Part shown: in pieces, positions 26,100 to 35,134 of the stretch
How positions within the stretch are numbered: position 1 is the stretch's first letter
Layout of the letters: each line of letters begins with the position of its first letter
Source of the DNA: Bacillota bacterium
GTDB taxonomy: Bacteria; Bacillota; Clostridia; Lachnospirales; Cellulosilyticaceae
Direction: 5' to 3'
NCBI GenBank assembly: GCA_023410675.1
Contig: JAEYPM010000066.1
Span: 1 to 64,000 of the forward strand
Length of the DNA: 64,000 bases
The notes under the pieces: generated by a model
What the model was told of the DNA's origin: nothing
Seen by the model: the letters and a program-made list of their open reading frames with translations, nothing else
Database searches by the model: none
Position numbers and translations under genes: made by a program

Positions 26100-26960
26100 A
26101 TGAAGGTTATTGGCGTTGTTCCTAATCTTGAAAGGGACAAGGAATTGTTTACAACAAAAAAGCTTATTGAAAACCTAAAGAAAAAAAACATTTCTGTATA
26201 TGTCAGTAAACAAATTGCATTGTGCATACAGGATGAGGCTATTGGGCTTAGCGAAGAAGAACTATACAAAACATGTGATGTTATTATTGCCATAGGAGGA
26301 GATGGAACGATTTTAAGCAGTGCACAAAATGCTTCATTATCGGGTATTCCTGTTTTAGGCATTAATCAAGGCAGATTAGGGTTTTTAGCTGATATAGAAA
26401 TTGATGCTATTGATGAGCTCATTGAAAAGCTTTTAAATAGAGATTATAAGATTGAAGAGCGTATGATGCTTCAGACAAAAGTAACACAGCCAAATGGTAA
26501 AGAGGAAATTTTCTATGCCGTAAATGATGTTACGGTTACAAGAGGAAGTTTTTCTAGGATGGAGGACTTTAAGATATATGCAAACAATGAGCTTGTGGAT
26601 GTTTATCCTGCAGATGGGATCCTTGTTGCAACGCCAACAGGCTCTACAGCCTATAACTTATCAGCAGGTGGACCTATTGTCGTTCCCACTGCTAAAGCAC
26701 TTATTGTTACGCCGATTTGTCCACATACCATTTACTCTAGGTCAATCATCATGTCACATTTAGATGTCATTCATATTAAAACGTGTAACTATGAAGGGGC
26801 AATGATGCAGTTATGTGTTGATGGAAAGCCAAAAGTTGATATTACACCTGCACATGATATTGAGGTGATGAAGTCGCCCTATATTTTAAAGCTTGTCAAA
26901 ACTTCTCACTTAAGCTTTTTTGAAATATTAAGGAATAAAATTGTAGAGAGGCGAAAGTAA
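26100..26960 (+). CDS. nadK: NAD kinase
   Basis: A 286-residue kinase that makes NADP from NAD. The phosphate-binding GGDGTILSSAQNA is near residues 64-76, followed by GINQGRLGFLADIE, the NDVTVTRG motif and the diagnostic TPTGSTAYNLSAGGPIV. I choose the ATG at 26100, which has TGAGGAGGCATAT upstream; an earlier in-frame start lies inside tlyA. In B. subtilis tlyA/yqxC is followed directly by ahrC, so nadK is an insertion common in clostridial versions of this cluster. Confidence 0.96.
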   Translation: MKVIGVVPNLERDKELFTTKKLIENLKKKNISVYVSKQIALCIQDEAIGLSEEELYKTCDVIIAIGGDGTILSSAQNASLSGIPVLGINQGRLGFLADIEIDAIDELIEKLLNRDYKIEERMMLQTKVTQPNGKEEIFYAVNDVTVTRGSFSRMEDFKIYANNELVDVYPADGILVATPTGSTAYNLSAGGPIVVPTAKALIVTPICPHTIYSRSIIMSHLDVIHIKTCNYEGAMMQLCVDGKPKVDITPAHDIEVMKSPYILKLVKTSHLSFFEILRNKIVERRK

Positions 26961-26961
26961 A

Positions 26962-27420
26962 ATGGGAATGAAAGAACAAAGACAATCAGCAATATTAGAT
27001 TTAATTCAAAAAAGAGAAATAGAAACACAAGATGAATTGGCTGAATCATTAGAAAGACAAGGGTTTAAAGTTACCCAAGCCACAGTGTCACGGGATATTC
27101 GTGAACTTAAACTAACAAAGGTGCCAACTAAGGCAGGTGGACAAAAGTATGTAGCTTTTTCTCACTATGACCAACAAGTCTCTGAGAAGGTTATAAGGGT
27201 GTTTAAGGATGCTTTTTTAAGTATGGATTATGCAGGAAATATTCTTGTCATAAAAACGCTTACAGGTATGGGAAATGCTGTAGCAGCTGCCATAGATGCC
27301 TTTGCTATCAAAGAGATAGTAGGAACATTAGCTGGAGACGATACAATTTTTTGTGCTATAAGAAATGCTAGAGAAATGGACAGTGTTGCAAATCACTTTA
27401 AAAAAATACTTAATTCATGA
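26962..27420 (+). CDS. argR: Arginine repressor ArgR/AhrC
   Basis: A 152-residue hexameric regulator. The N-terminal winged helix includes RQSAILDLIQKREIETQDEL and the recognition helix VTQATVSRDIRELKL. The C-terminal core has the arginine-binding GNAVAAAIDAF and the GTLAGDDTIFCAIRN motif. It starts one base after the nadK stop. It should control arginine biosynthesis and catabolism genes elsewhere; no ARG box is obvious nearby. Position between tlyA-nadK and recN is the standard one. Confidence 0.96.
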   Translation: MGMKEQRQSAILDLIQKREIETQDELAESLERQGFKVTQATVSRDIRELKLTKVPTKAGGQKYVAFSHYDQQVSEKVIRVFKDAFLSMDYAGNILVIKTLTGMGNAVAAAIDAFAIKEIVGTLAGDDTIFCAIRNAREMDSVANHFKKILNS

Positions 27421-27453
27421 GCGTTCAATGGATAAAGAGTAGGGAGGGTCACT

Positions 27454-29160
27454 ATGCTTACCTATCTGCAAGCAAAAAATATTGCACTTATTGAAGAAGT
27501 CAATTTAGCGTTAGATGATAAGCTAAATATATTTACAGGTGAAACCGGAGCGGGAAAGTCTATGATTATAGACTCTATTCAATTTGCTATTGGCAATAGA
27601 ACGTCAAAGCAAATCATTCGTAAAGGTCAAGACTATGCCTATGCTAAGCTTGTATTTTGTGACGATATAGGAAAAGGATTAGAATATTTAGAAATGCAAG
27701 ATATAACGTATCAGGATAAAAGGATAGAGATTGAAAGATATTTATATCAATCAGGGCGGACCGTATATAAAATAAATAGTTTTTCAGTAAGCAGACAGAT
27801 CGTAAGAAGTTTATCTACACTTCTTATAGATGTACATGGACAGCATGAGCCCCAGTCACTTCTAGATGTATCCACACATATTGTCCTTTTAGACAGCTTC
27901 GGAAATGATACTTATTTAGAAAAGAGATTAAGATACAACAAGCTTTATGAGCAGTGGCAAAAGTTAAAGCATGAGTTAGAAAAAGTAGATTTAAGTGATC
28001 GGAAATTGCTTCAGCTTAAAGATATGCTTACTTTTCAAATCAATGAAATTGGTGTGGCTGGTTTAACAGAAAATGAAGAAGAAAACCTTAAAGCAGAATA
28101 TGACATTAAATCACATGCAGAAAAAATTATGTTGAGCTGCAAAAAGACCTATGATTTTTTAGAAGGCAGTCAAACCTATGAAGAAGGGGCTATAGTTTAT
28201 ACAGGTAAAGCAGCCTATGCACTTTCAGATATTGCTTCAATAAGTGAAGAGCTAGGGACAATTTATGAGCAGTTACTCGCCATAGAAGCTCAACTTCAAG
28301 ATGTTGCTTATGAAGTTAGAAAATATACAGAAGGGATTGAGTATTCACCTGAGTTACTTCATGAAATTCAAAGTAGGCTAGATCTTATTTATAGGCTCAA
28401 GCAAAAGTATGGTAATTCAACTAAAGAAATATTGGACTATAAAAGACAATGTGAAAGTGAATTAAAGGAGCTTATAGACGGAGAAAATAATAAAGAGCTT
28501 CTCCTCAAAAATATTGAGACAACAGAAAAAGAACTTTTTGAGCTATCTAGTGAATTATCCAAAGAGCGAAAAGAAATTGCATTAAAAATAGAAGAAGAGA
28601 TAGACAAGCATTTACATGATTTGCAAATGCCTCATGCAAAGTTTGAAATTGCAATTAATGATATTGAAAGTTTTAATAAAAATGGTAGAAATGATGTGGA
28701 ATTTCTGATACGAACAAATTTAGGAGATGATATGCATCCGCTATCTAAAATTGCATCAGGTGGAGAAATATCAAGGGTTATGCTCGCGATAAAAACAGTC
28801 TTAGTTCTTGGTGATACCATTTCTACTGTTATATTTGATGAAATTGATACAGGAATAAGTGGGGTTGCAGCTCAAAAGGTAGCACAGAAGCTCGCAGTAA
28901 TATCAAGGAACAAACAGGCTATTTGTATTACTCATTTACCTCAAATAGCAGCCATGGGTGATAAAAATTATCTTATTGAAAAAGAGACCAAAGGTGAAAG
29001 AACCATAACGCACTTACTAGAATTAGAAAAAGAACATATTGATAACGAATTATGTAGGTTAATGGGTGGTATTATCACCGAAAGTACTTTAGCAAGTGCT
29101 AGGGAAATTAAAGAGTTAGCAAGCCAATATAAAAATAGTATTACTAAGAAGATAGTATAA
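27454..29160 (+). CDS. recN: DNA repair protein RecN
   Basis: A 568-residue SMC-like ATPase acting at double-strand breaks. The Walker A GETGAGKS is at residues 29-36, the Q-like DVHGQHEPQSLLD follows, and two long coiled-coil segments occupy about 150-370. The ABC signature ASGGEISRVMLAIKTVL and Walker B VIFDEIDTGISG are at the C-terminal half. AGGGAGGGTCACT precedes the ATG. Its stop codon is inside the stem of the following terminator. Confidence 0.97.
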   Translation: MLTYLQAKNIALIEEVNLALDDKLNIFTGETGAGKSMIIDSIQFAIGNRTSKQIIRKGQDYAYAKLVFCDDIGKGLEYLEMQDITYQDKRIEIERYLYQSGRTVYKINSFSVSRQIVRSLSTLLIDVHGQHEPQSLLDVSTHIVLLDSFGNDTYLEKRLRYNKLYEQWQKLKHELEKVDLSDRKLLQLKDMLTFQINEIGVAGLTENEEENLKAEYDIKSHAEKIMLSCKKTYDFLEGSQTYEEGAIVYTGKAAYALSDIASISEELGTIYEQLLAIEAQLQDVAYEVRKYTEGIEYSPELLHEIQSRLDLIYRLKQKYGNSTKEILDYKRQCESELKELIDGENNKELLLKNIETTEKELFELSSELSKERKEIALKIEEEIDKHLHDLQMPHAKFEIAINDIESFNKNGRNDVEFLIRTNLGDDMHPLSKIASGGEISRVMLAIKTVLVLGDTISTVIFDEIDTGISGVAAQKVAQKLAVISRNKQAICITHLPQIAAMGDKNYLIEKETKGERTITHLLELEKEHIDNELCRLMGGIITESTLASAREIKELASQYKNSITKKIV

Positions 29161-29198
29161 TACTGAGTTTTAATACTCATTTTATACTATCTTTTTTC
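29150..29198 (+). terminator. Terminator after recN
   Basis: An extended stem AGATAGTATAATACTGAGT (29150-29168) pairs with ACTCATTTTATACTATCT (29175-29192) with a small mismatch, followed by six T residues. It ends the nusB-recN unit. Confidence 0.88.
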
Positions 29199-29294
29199 AT
29201 GCATAAAATATTATTTTTTTAGTTGAATAATTGTAGGATAAAAAGGAAATTTTAAAGATATGACAGCTTAAAATATACAGGATGTGATCAAAAG

Positions 29295-30599
29295 ATGAAA
29301 AAGTGTGTTAAGAGAAAAATACTCATAAGTATTTTATGTATTGTTTTATGCTTAAGCTTAGCCAGTCCCTTTATAATTTCATATTTTTATCTTCCAAGTA
29401 ATATAAAATTAATCGCAGGGAAAGAACATATATTTAATTTTGAAATACCTATTAAAGCAAGTGTCATTAAAAACCAAAGTATTCGCATTAGAGATAATGC
29501 TAGTGAGAATGAAGAACTGACAAGTATTAGTTTAAATAAACCTTTTAAACTGACTATGAATGAGCCAGGAGTAGCCAACTTTAGACTCTCTATGTTTGGG
29601 GTTATTCCAATCAAAACAGTTTCAGTGGAGGCTATGCCTCATAAAAAGGTAGTTCCATCTGGAAAGATTATTGGTATCAAGATAGACACCCAAGGGGTTT
29701 TAGTATTAGGAGTGGGTTCATTTGAGATTGGTGAAAATAGGGCAGCATCTCCATGTAAAGGAATGATTGAAGTTGGAGATACTATATTATCAGCAAATAA
29801 TACAACACTTTCATGCAAAGAAGACCTTAAAAATGTTGTAGAAAAGAGTAAAGGCAAAAAGATTAATTTACTGATTCAAAGAGGGGATGAAACAAAAAAT
29901 ATTGAAGTAACACCCGTACATTCAGAACTGGATGATGAATACAAGATAGGTCTTTGGATACGTGATAGTACCCAAGGAATAGGAACACTTACTTATTATG
30001 ACCCATTTACAGGAGAATTTGGAGCATTAGGACATGGTATAACAGATGTAGATACAAAAATGCTTATGCCTATAAGGGAAGGAAATATTATTGATGCTGA
30101 TATTACATGTATTAAGAAAGGGAAAAAAGGGGAACCAGGAGAAATAGGTGGCATTATTGACTATGAAAGACATAATATTTTGGGAGAAATAGACAACAAT
30201 ACTTCTTTAGGTATTTATGGTACAATTAAAAAAGATAAGTTCGAGAATTTTGAAGATATAGAGGAAAAAATAATTCCTGTTGGCTTTCAAGATGAAGTTC
30301 ATGAAGGGCAGGCATCTATTATACTCAATTTAACAGGTGCAGAAGAAAAGGCGTATGATGTTATGATACAAAAAGTATCTAGATATAACTCTGAACCAGC
30401 GAAGGGAATGGTTATTAAAATAATAGATCCTAAGTTATTAGATTTAACAAATGGAATTGTTCAAGGAATGAGTGGAAGCCCTATCATTCAAGATGGGAAA
30501 CTAGTTGGTGCTGTAACACATGTCTTTGTTCATGATCCAACAAAAGGATACGGTATCTTTATAGAAAATATGATTAATAATGAAAAAAGATATAATTAA
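29295..30599 (+). CDS. spoIVB: SpoIVB serine peptidase
   Basis: A 434-residue S55 peptidase secreted from the forespore, where it cuts SpoIVFA to switch on pro-sigma-K processing. It has an N-terminal membrane helix (10-31), a PDZ domain (about 125-205, with GMIEVGDTILSANN) and a peptidase domain. The catalytic His247 lies in ALGHGITDVDT and Ser394 in GMSGSPII. Gene order recN-spoIVB-spo0A is as in B. subtilis. In that organism it is sigma-G dependent; I could not fix a sigma-G promoter in the 97-base upstream gap. Confidence 0.95.
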   Translation: MKKCVKRKILISILCIVLCLSLASPFIISYFYLPSNIKLIAGKEHIFNFEIPIKASVIKNQSIRIRDNASENEELTSISLNKPFKLTMNEPGVANFRLSMFGVIPIKTVSVEAMPHKKVVPSGKIIGIKIDTQGVLVLGVGSFEIGENRAASPCKGMIEVGDTILSANNTTLSCKEDLKNVVEKSKGKKINLLIQRGDETKNIEVTPVHSELDDEYKIGLWIRDSTQGIGTLTYYDPFTGEFGALGHGITDVDTKMLMPIREGNIIDADITCIKKGKKGEPGEIGGIIDYERHNILGEIDNNTSLGIYGTIKKDKFENFEDIEEKIIPVGFQDEVHEGQASIILNLTGAEEKAYDVMIQKVSRYNSEPAKGMVIKIIDPKLLDLTNGIVQGMSGSPIIQDGKLVGAVTHVFVHDPTKGYGIFIENMINNEKRYN

Positions 30600-30634
30600 A
30601 TGTAAAATTAAAATAAATATTACAAAAATTGGTA

Positions 30635-30663
30635 TTGATTTAATTTTTAATATTAGTTATAAT
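30635..30663 (+). promoter_or_regulatory. Sigma-A promoter for spo0A
   Basis: TTGATT (30635-30640), 17-base spacer, TATAAT (30658-30663), 54 bases before the spo0A GTG. This would drive vegetative expression. I found neither a TGTCGAA-type 0A box nor a clear sigma-H promoter in the 118-base gap. Confidence 0.8.
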
Positions 30664-30717
30664 TTATTTAAAGTAAAAACTATTTAAAACTTTTATATAT
30701 TACAAGGGGGAAACAGC

Positions 30718-31560
30718 GTGTTTGATTCAACAATGAAAATATTGATAGCAGACGACAATAAAGATTTTTCAGATATTTTAACAGAATATATAAGTCGTCA
30801 AGAAGATATGGAAGTAGTAGGAGTAGCACCAAACGGAGAAGTTGCTTGTGAACTTATTGAAAATACACAACCAGATATCGTGATTTTAGACGTTATTATG
30901 CCATATTTAGATGGTATAGGTGTACTCGAGAGAGTAAAAAGTCTTGATATAGAAAAAAGACCTTTATTCGTTATGCTATCAGCTGTTGGTCAAGATAAAA
31001 TAACAGAAAGGGCATTATCCTTAGGGGCGGAATATTACATTGTCAAACCATTTGATATGGATACACTAATTAATAGAATAAGACAATTAAGATCTACAGG
31101 ATCAACTGTACGATCATCTAATACACTAATGAGTAATGTTTCAATAACTACCCAGCTAAATGGCAGTCAACTTACAGGCATTAAGCAGAAGTCTGCTCCT
31201 TCCCATCATAATTTAGAAACAGAAGTAACAAGTGTCATCCATGAAATAGGGGTGCCAGCACATATTAAAGGATATCAGTACTTACGGGATGCTATTATTA
31301 TGGTTATTACGGATATGGACATATTAAATTCTATTACCAAACAGCTCTATCCTTCAATAGCTAAGAGTTATAATACCACGCCAAGTCGCGTTGAGCGTGC
31401 TATTCGTCATGCAATAGAAGTAGCTTGGTCAAGAGGAAAGATGGACACCATTGACAAATTATTTGGCTATACTGTAAATAATGGTAAAGGAAAACCTACT
31501 AATTCAGAATTTATCGCACTTATCGCAGATAGATTACGTCTTGAGATGCAGGTAGGGTAA
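30718..31560 (+). CDS. spo0A: Sporulation master regulator Spo0A
   Basis: A 280-residue response regulator. The receiver domain has acidic Asp12-Asp13, phospho-acceptor Asp58 in VILDVIMPYLDG, and Lys110 in YYIVKPFD. A Ser/Thr-rich linker (120-165) leads to the Spo0A DNA-binding domain (about 170-280) with SRVERAIRHAIEVAWSRGK. The start is GTG after ACAAGGGGGAAAC. About 10 residues longer than the B. subtilis protein, mostly in the linker. No phosphorelay gene is in the window, as is usual in Clostridia, where orphan kinases often act directly. Confidence 0.97.
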   Translation: MFDSTMKILIADDNKDFSDILTEYISRQEDMEVVGVAPNGEVACELIENTQPDIVILDVIMPYLDGIGVLERVKSLDIEKRPLFVMLSAVGQDKITERALSLGAEYYIVKPFDMDTLINRIRQLRSTGSTVRSSNTLMSNVSITTQLNGSQLTGIKQKSAPSHHNLETEVTSVIHEIGVPAHIKGYQYLRDAIIMVITDMDILNSITKQLYPSIAKSYNTTPSRVERAIRHAIEVAWSRGKMDTIDKLFGYTVNNGKGKPTNSEFIALIADRLRLEMQVG

Positions 31561-31587
31561 GAAGTCGAAGCAAACGATAAATTACAA

Positions 31588-31625
31588 AAACCTTCTAGCT
31601 TTTTTGGCTTAGAAGGTTTAATTTT
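31588..31625. terminator. Bidirectional terminator between spo0A and rqcH
   Basis: Stem AAACCTTCTA (31588-31597) with GC extension and TAGAAGGTTT (31610-31619), loop T-rich. T-runs or A-runs flank both sides, so it can serve both converging genes. Confidence 0.85.
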
Positions 31626-33385
31626 TACTCTATAAATAGCTGTTTAACAATAGATTCTTCTGGTGTAACAAATAGGGTTTTAAAGTTCGTATAGATGACC
31701 ATGCCAGGTTTAGCATTAGGAATCTTCTTTACATTTTTTTTAAAAGTATAGTCTATAGCAACATTGCTTGAGTTTTTCCCCTTGCTGTAGAAGGCAGCCA
31801 GTATAGCTGCTTCATTTAAAGTTGACTCATCAATATCCTTTGAAGGATCAGATTTGATAATAACATGAGAACCAGCACCGTCTTTGATATGGAGCCACAT
31901 GTCATTATTCTTAGCAAACTTCATAGTGAGCTCATCATTTTGATAATTATTTTTTCCTACATAAATAGTAAATCCTGATGAAGATTTAAATTGCATATAA
32001 GGGTGCTTGTTTTTTATTACTTTTTTGCCTTTTTGAGCTTTTTTCTTAAGATAACCCATGTTTATAAGTTCTAGACGAAGTTCCTCAATATCGCTTGGCG
32101 TTTGTATAATATCTAGGGAGATTAAAACAGAATTTAGATATTCAAGATCTTCACTTATTTCTGTAAGTTGATTTTGAGCAGCTATTTCAGTACGTTTTGC
32201 TTTGTTATACAGCTTAAAATATTTTTGAGCATTTTGAATAGGTGTTAGGTTTTCTTCAAGTGGAATCGTTATTTCCTCATAACTTTCACTGTAATAGTTT
32301 GCAACTGTAAAGGTTTTAGAGTTTTCAGGAACTTGATAGGCATATGAGGTAAGGAGTTCTCCATAAATTTTATACAGCTCTTTTTCTTTGCATTCTTCAA
32401 GAGCATTTAACTGAATTTGTTGTTTGCGTACAGCTCTTTCTATAAATATATGAATAAGCTTTTTGATATCTGTGGTTTTTTGAGCGATATTAAAACGCGT
32501 AGACCTTTCAAAATAATATTGTTCGATAAGCTCAGATATAGAAGAAAAATTTTTTTGTTGGTATGCTAAATAGATCATTAATGTTAAGCTATAGAAATCC
32601 ATGGGAATTTCTTGATCATCACTATATAGTACTGGAGTAAAATCAGCATTTTTTACACGGACCATAAGTTTATCAAATTGTATATATAATTGCTTAAGCA
32701 TAGTTTCATCTAATAGATTGGCTAATAAATCATTATCTACATGAGCATTTAGACATAATGAATTTGCTATTGTTGGGCTAAGGCCACTATAGGACAAATA
32801 AAGAGCCTTATATATAGGACAAGATTTTGAATGAATCGTTTCTATAAAAGAGTCATAGGTAGCAAGAAGAGGATTGGATTTCCCTTGATTTGGAGGATAG
32901 GTATAATTTCTACCAGGAAGTACTTCACGGACACTACTTGTATCTAATGAAATGTGTTTAATACAGTCTATGATTATATAATTTTCTTTTGTAAGAATAA
33001 TATTGCTATGTCTTCCCATTATTTCTATAATGAGCTTTTTAGACTCTTTATCTCCAAATTCATTGATTGCTTCTATGTGTATTTCTACAATTCTCTCAAA
33101 GTTTGGCTGAGTAATACTGATGATTTTACCACTTGCTAAATGCTTACGAAGCATCATGCAAAACATGGGTGGTTGCTGCACTGTATTTTTAGAAAGCGTT
33201 GAAAGATGAAGTCTTGGATAGTTACTATTTGCTGTAAGGAGAAGCTTATATGCTGATGCATTGTTTCGAATAGTTAAGAGGATTTCATCCTTCTCAATTT
33301 GATATATTTTATCAATACGCCCATCAATGAGGGTAGTACGTAATTCTTCTATAATATTTGATAATACAATTCCGTCTAAAGCCAC
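31625..33385 (-). CDS. rqcH: RqcH, NFACT family ribosome quality-control factor
   Basis: A 586-residue homologue of eukaryotic Rqc2/NEMF. In B. subtilis it binds split 50S subunits carrying peptidyl-tRNA and adds C-terminal alanine tails that mark the stalled peptide for degradation. The NFACT-N domain starts MALDGIVLSNIIEEL, a long helical middle spans about 290-440, and the NFACT-R domain includes NDMWLHIKDGAGSHVIIK. Start is GTG on the - strand with AGGAGGTATC upstream. It is the only long - strand gene in the first 47 kb. Older databases call such proteins fibronectin-binding (FbpA). Confidence 0.93.
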   Translation of the reverse strand: MALDGIVLSNIIEELRTTLIDGRIDKIYQIEKDEILLTIRNNASAYKLLLTANSNYPRLHLSTLSKNTVQQPPMFCMMLRKHLASGKIISITQPNFERIVEIHIEAINEFGDKESKKLIIEIMGRHSNIILTKENYIIIDCIKHISLDTSSVREVLPGRNYTYPPNQGKSNPLLATYDSFIETIHSKSCPIYKALYLSYSGLSPTIANSLCLNAHVDNDLLANLLDETMLKQLYIQFDKLMVRVKNADFTPVLYSDDQEIPMDFYSLTLMIYLAYQQKNFSSISELIEQYYFERSTRFNIAQKTTDIKKLIHIFIERAVRKQQIQLNALEECKEKELYKIYGELLTSYAYQVPENSKTFTVANYYSESYEEITIPLEENLTPIQNAQKYFKLYNKAKRTEIAAQNQLTEISEDLEYLNSVLISLDIIQTPSDIEELRLELINMGYLKKKAQKGKKVIKNKHPYMQFKSSSGFTIYVGKNNYQNDELTMKFAKNNDMWLHIKDGAGSHVIIKSDPSKDIDESTLNEAAILAAFYSKGKNSSNVAIDYTFKKNVKKIPNAKPGMVIYTNFKTLFVTPEESIVKQLFIE

Positions 33386-33431
33386 TTGAGGATACCTCCT
33401 ATATGATTTAAGTGTCAGATTGACTATGCAA

Positions 33432-33440
33432 AGTATACCA
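33432..33440 (-). promoter_or_regulatory. Extended -10 promoter for rqcH
   Basis: On the - strand TGGTATACT (33440 to 33432) is an extended -10 element, 47 bases before the rqcH GTG. The -35 region is poor (TATGCA at 17-base spacing), which extended -10 promoters tolerate. Confidence 0.5.
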
Positions 33441-33519
33441 TAATTTATCAGTACTGCATAGCTTATCTATTTCATATTATGATAGGCTATAGGCGGGTGC
33501 AAAATTCTAGAGGAAATAG

Positions 33520-33525
33520 TATAAT
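33520..33525 (+). promoter_or_regulatory. Possible -10 element for the small membrane protein
   Basis: A perfect TATAAT (33520-33525) lies 88 bases before the start at 33613, with a weak GTGCAA at 17-base spacing as -35. Tentative. Confidence 0.4.
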
Positions 33526-33612
33526 AAATAAAATGAGTAGAGCAAAATAATAACATTCATTATATTGGGAGATAAACAGGAGCAATTAATGATAGAACAG
33601 AGGGGGGAGTAT

Positions 33613-33894
33613 ATGAATGAAATCAGATACGTGATTTCGATAATTTTAGGAGGTTTTGGCTTATATATTATAACTATGAATTGGTGCATAGTTTGGGTTT
33701 CTTTAATTAAGAAAAAAGAACATCATTCTTTTGGCCCTCTATTAGGGCCTATTTGTCTTAGCATTGCCCTTATAGTTATCCCAAACAATCCCTATGCTTC
33801 GCTATGGTGGCTGACATTCATCGCTGATTTTGGCTCATTACCCTTTATCATATTATCAATAATATTTTTCTTAATGGGAAAGCATAAGAAATAA
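33613..33894 (+). CDS. Small three-helix membrane protein, unknown
   Basis: A 93-residue protein with hydrophobic segments at about 5-29, 40-57 and 68-88 and a basic C-terminus (GKHKK). I start at the ATG at 33613, which follows GAGGGGGGAG; an earlier ATG at 33565 has no comparable site. The loop between helices 1 and 2 has KKKEHHSFGPLLGP. No family recognised. It stands alone between rqcH and the yicC promoter. Confidence 0.65.
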   Translation: MNEIRYVISIILGGFGLYIITMNWCIVWVSLIKKKEHHSFGPLLGPICLSIALIVIPNNPYASLWWLTFIADFGSLPFIILSIIFFLMGKHKK

Positions 33895-33898
33895 ATTT

Positions 33899-33927
33899 TT
33901 GAATAGACAAGACATATATGTTATAAT
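33899..33927 (+). promoter_or_regulatory. Sigma-A promoter for yicC-remA-gmk-rpoZ
   Basis: TTGAAT (33899-33904), 17-base spacer, TATAAT (33922-33927), 68 bases before yicC. It is the likely promoter for the yicC-remA-gmk-rpoZ unit, which ends in the terminator after rpoZ. Confidence 0.83.
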
Positions 33928-33994
33928 GTAATATAAAATGGAAATATTATCATATAGTGATAAATACTAATTATATAGGGAAGCAGGATTATAC

Positions 33995-34873
33995 ATGATA
34001 AAAAGTATGACAGGCTATGGCCGATGCGAAATAGAACAAGACGGTAGAAAGGTAACCGTAGAGATTAGTTCAGTCAATCATAGATACTGTGATTTAAATA
34101 TACGTATGCCACGATCATTTGTTAAACTTGAAGAAAAGATTAGAGAAATAATAAAAAAAAGAGTGTCAAGAGGCAAATTAGATGTTAGTATCTATATTAT
34201 AAGTCAAACAGAAGATGATTTAGAAGTGATTATCAATGAACCTGTTTGTCAGAAGTCAATCCAAGGGCTTAGGTATTTAGCAGAAAAGTTTAATCTTAAA
34301 GATGACCTTGCTCTGTCACATATTCTATCTATTGGAGATGCCTTTGCGATTCACAAAAAGGCTGGAGACTTAGATACTGTTATGGATATTATAGAGAAAG
34401 CCTTAAATGAAGCTCTAGATTCACTTGTTGAAATGAGAATAAAAGAAGGGACTATGCTCAAAGAAGATATTTTGAAGAAATTATCTTTATTAAATGAGAT
34501 GATCGCTCAAATAGAGAAAAGAAGTTATCTAGTAGTAGATGAGTATAAGAAGAAGTTAGAAGCAAGACTTAAACTTTTGTTATCAGATGTATCCGTTGAA
34601 CCAAGTAGGATTGCTCAAGAAGTTGTTATCTATGCAGATAAATGTGCAATTGATGAAGAACTCACAAGGCTCAAAAGTCATACTACGCAGTTCATCGCTA
34701 TCTCAGAAAGCAAGGAGCCATCAGGAAGAAAACTAGATTTTCTCATGCAAGAGATGAATAGAGAAGCTAATACTATAGGGTCTAAAGCTAATGACTCTAT
34801 CATTACCAATTATGTTGTAGAGATAAAAACTGAAATTGAAAAAATACGAGAACAAGTTCAGAATATTGAGTAG
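33995..34873 (+). CDS. yicC: YicC family endoribonuclease
   Basis: A 292-residue member of the YicC/YloC family. The N-terminus MIKSMTGYGR and the segment SVNHRYCDLNIRMPR are diagnostic, as is the C-terminal GRKLDFLMQEMNREANTIGSKANDS. E. coli YicC and B. subtilis YloC act as endoribonucleases affecting small RNA and mRNA decay; the fold is a ring. The weak AGGGAAGCAG ribosome site lies before the ATG. It is followed by remA and gmk in the B. subtilis order. Confidence 0.93.
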   Translation: MIKSMTGYGRCEIEQDGRKVTVEISSVNHRYCDLNIRMPRSFVKLEEKIREIIKKRVSRGKLDVSIYIISQTEDDLEVIINEPVCQKSIQGLRYLAEKFNLKDDLALSHILSIGDAFAIHKKAGDLDTVMDIIEKALNEALDSLVEMRIKEGTMLKEDILKKLSLLNEMIAQIEKRSYLVVDEYKKKLEARLKLLLSDVSVEPSRIAQEVVIYADKCAIDEELTRLKSHTTQFIAISESKEPSGRKLDFLMQEMNREANTIGSKANDSIITNYVVEIKTEIEKIREQVQNIE

Positions 34874-34882
34874 GTGATGCAG

Positions 34883-35134
34883 ATGAATCGTTTCATCAAT
34901 ATAGGCTATGGGAATATTGTTTCAGCAGATAGAATTGTAGCCATTGTAGCTGCTGAATCTGCTCCAATTAAAAGACTAATTAGTGAAGCAAGGGAAAAAT
35001 CACATTTAATTGATGCAACCCAAGGAAGAAAAACACGCGGTGTGATCATAACAGATAATGAAAAAATTATTCTTTCCGCACTGCAGCCAGAAACAATGGC
35101 AGCAAGACTTGTACCAACCAAGGAGATTAAATGA
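34883..35134 (+). CDS. remA: RemA/DUF370 DNA-binding regulator
   Basis: An 83-residue protein whose start NRFINIGYGNIVSADRIVAIV matches the RemA family; in B. subtilis RemA activates extracellular matrix operons by wrapping DNA. A central SAPIKRLISEAREKSHLIDATQGRKTR supplies the basic DNA-binding ring surface. Three in-frame starts exist (GTG 34874, ATG 34877, ATG 34883); the last has AGGTG at proper distance and gives the family N-terminus. The stop overlaps gmk by 4 bases. Confidence 0.93.
   Translation: MNRFINIGYGNIVSADRIVAIVAAESAPIKRLISEAREKSHLIDATQGRKTRGVIITDNEKIILSALQPETMAARLVPTKEIK

Noticed and set aside
29198..29294. Sigma-G-type promoter before spoIVB
   Set aside because: TGAATA-like and TGCATA-like -35 sequences are present, but no CATNNTA -10 lies at the right distance.
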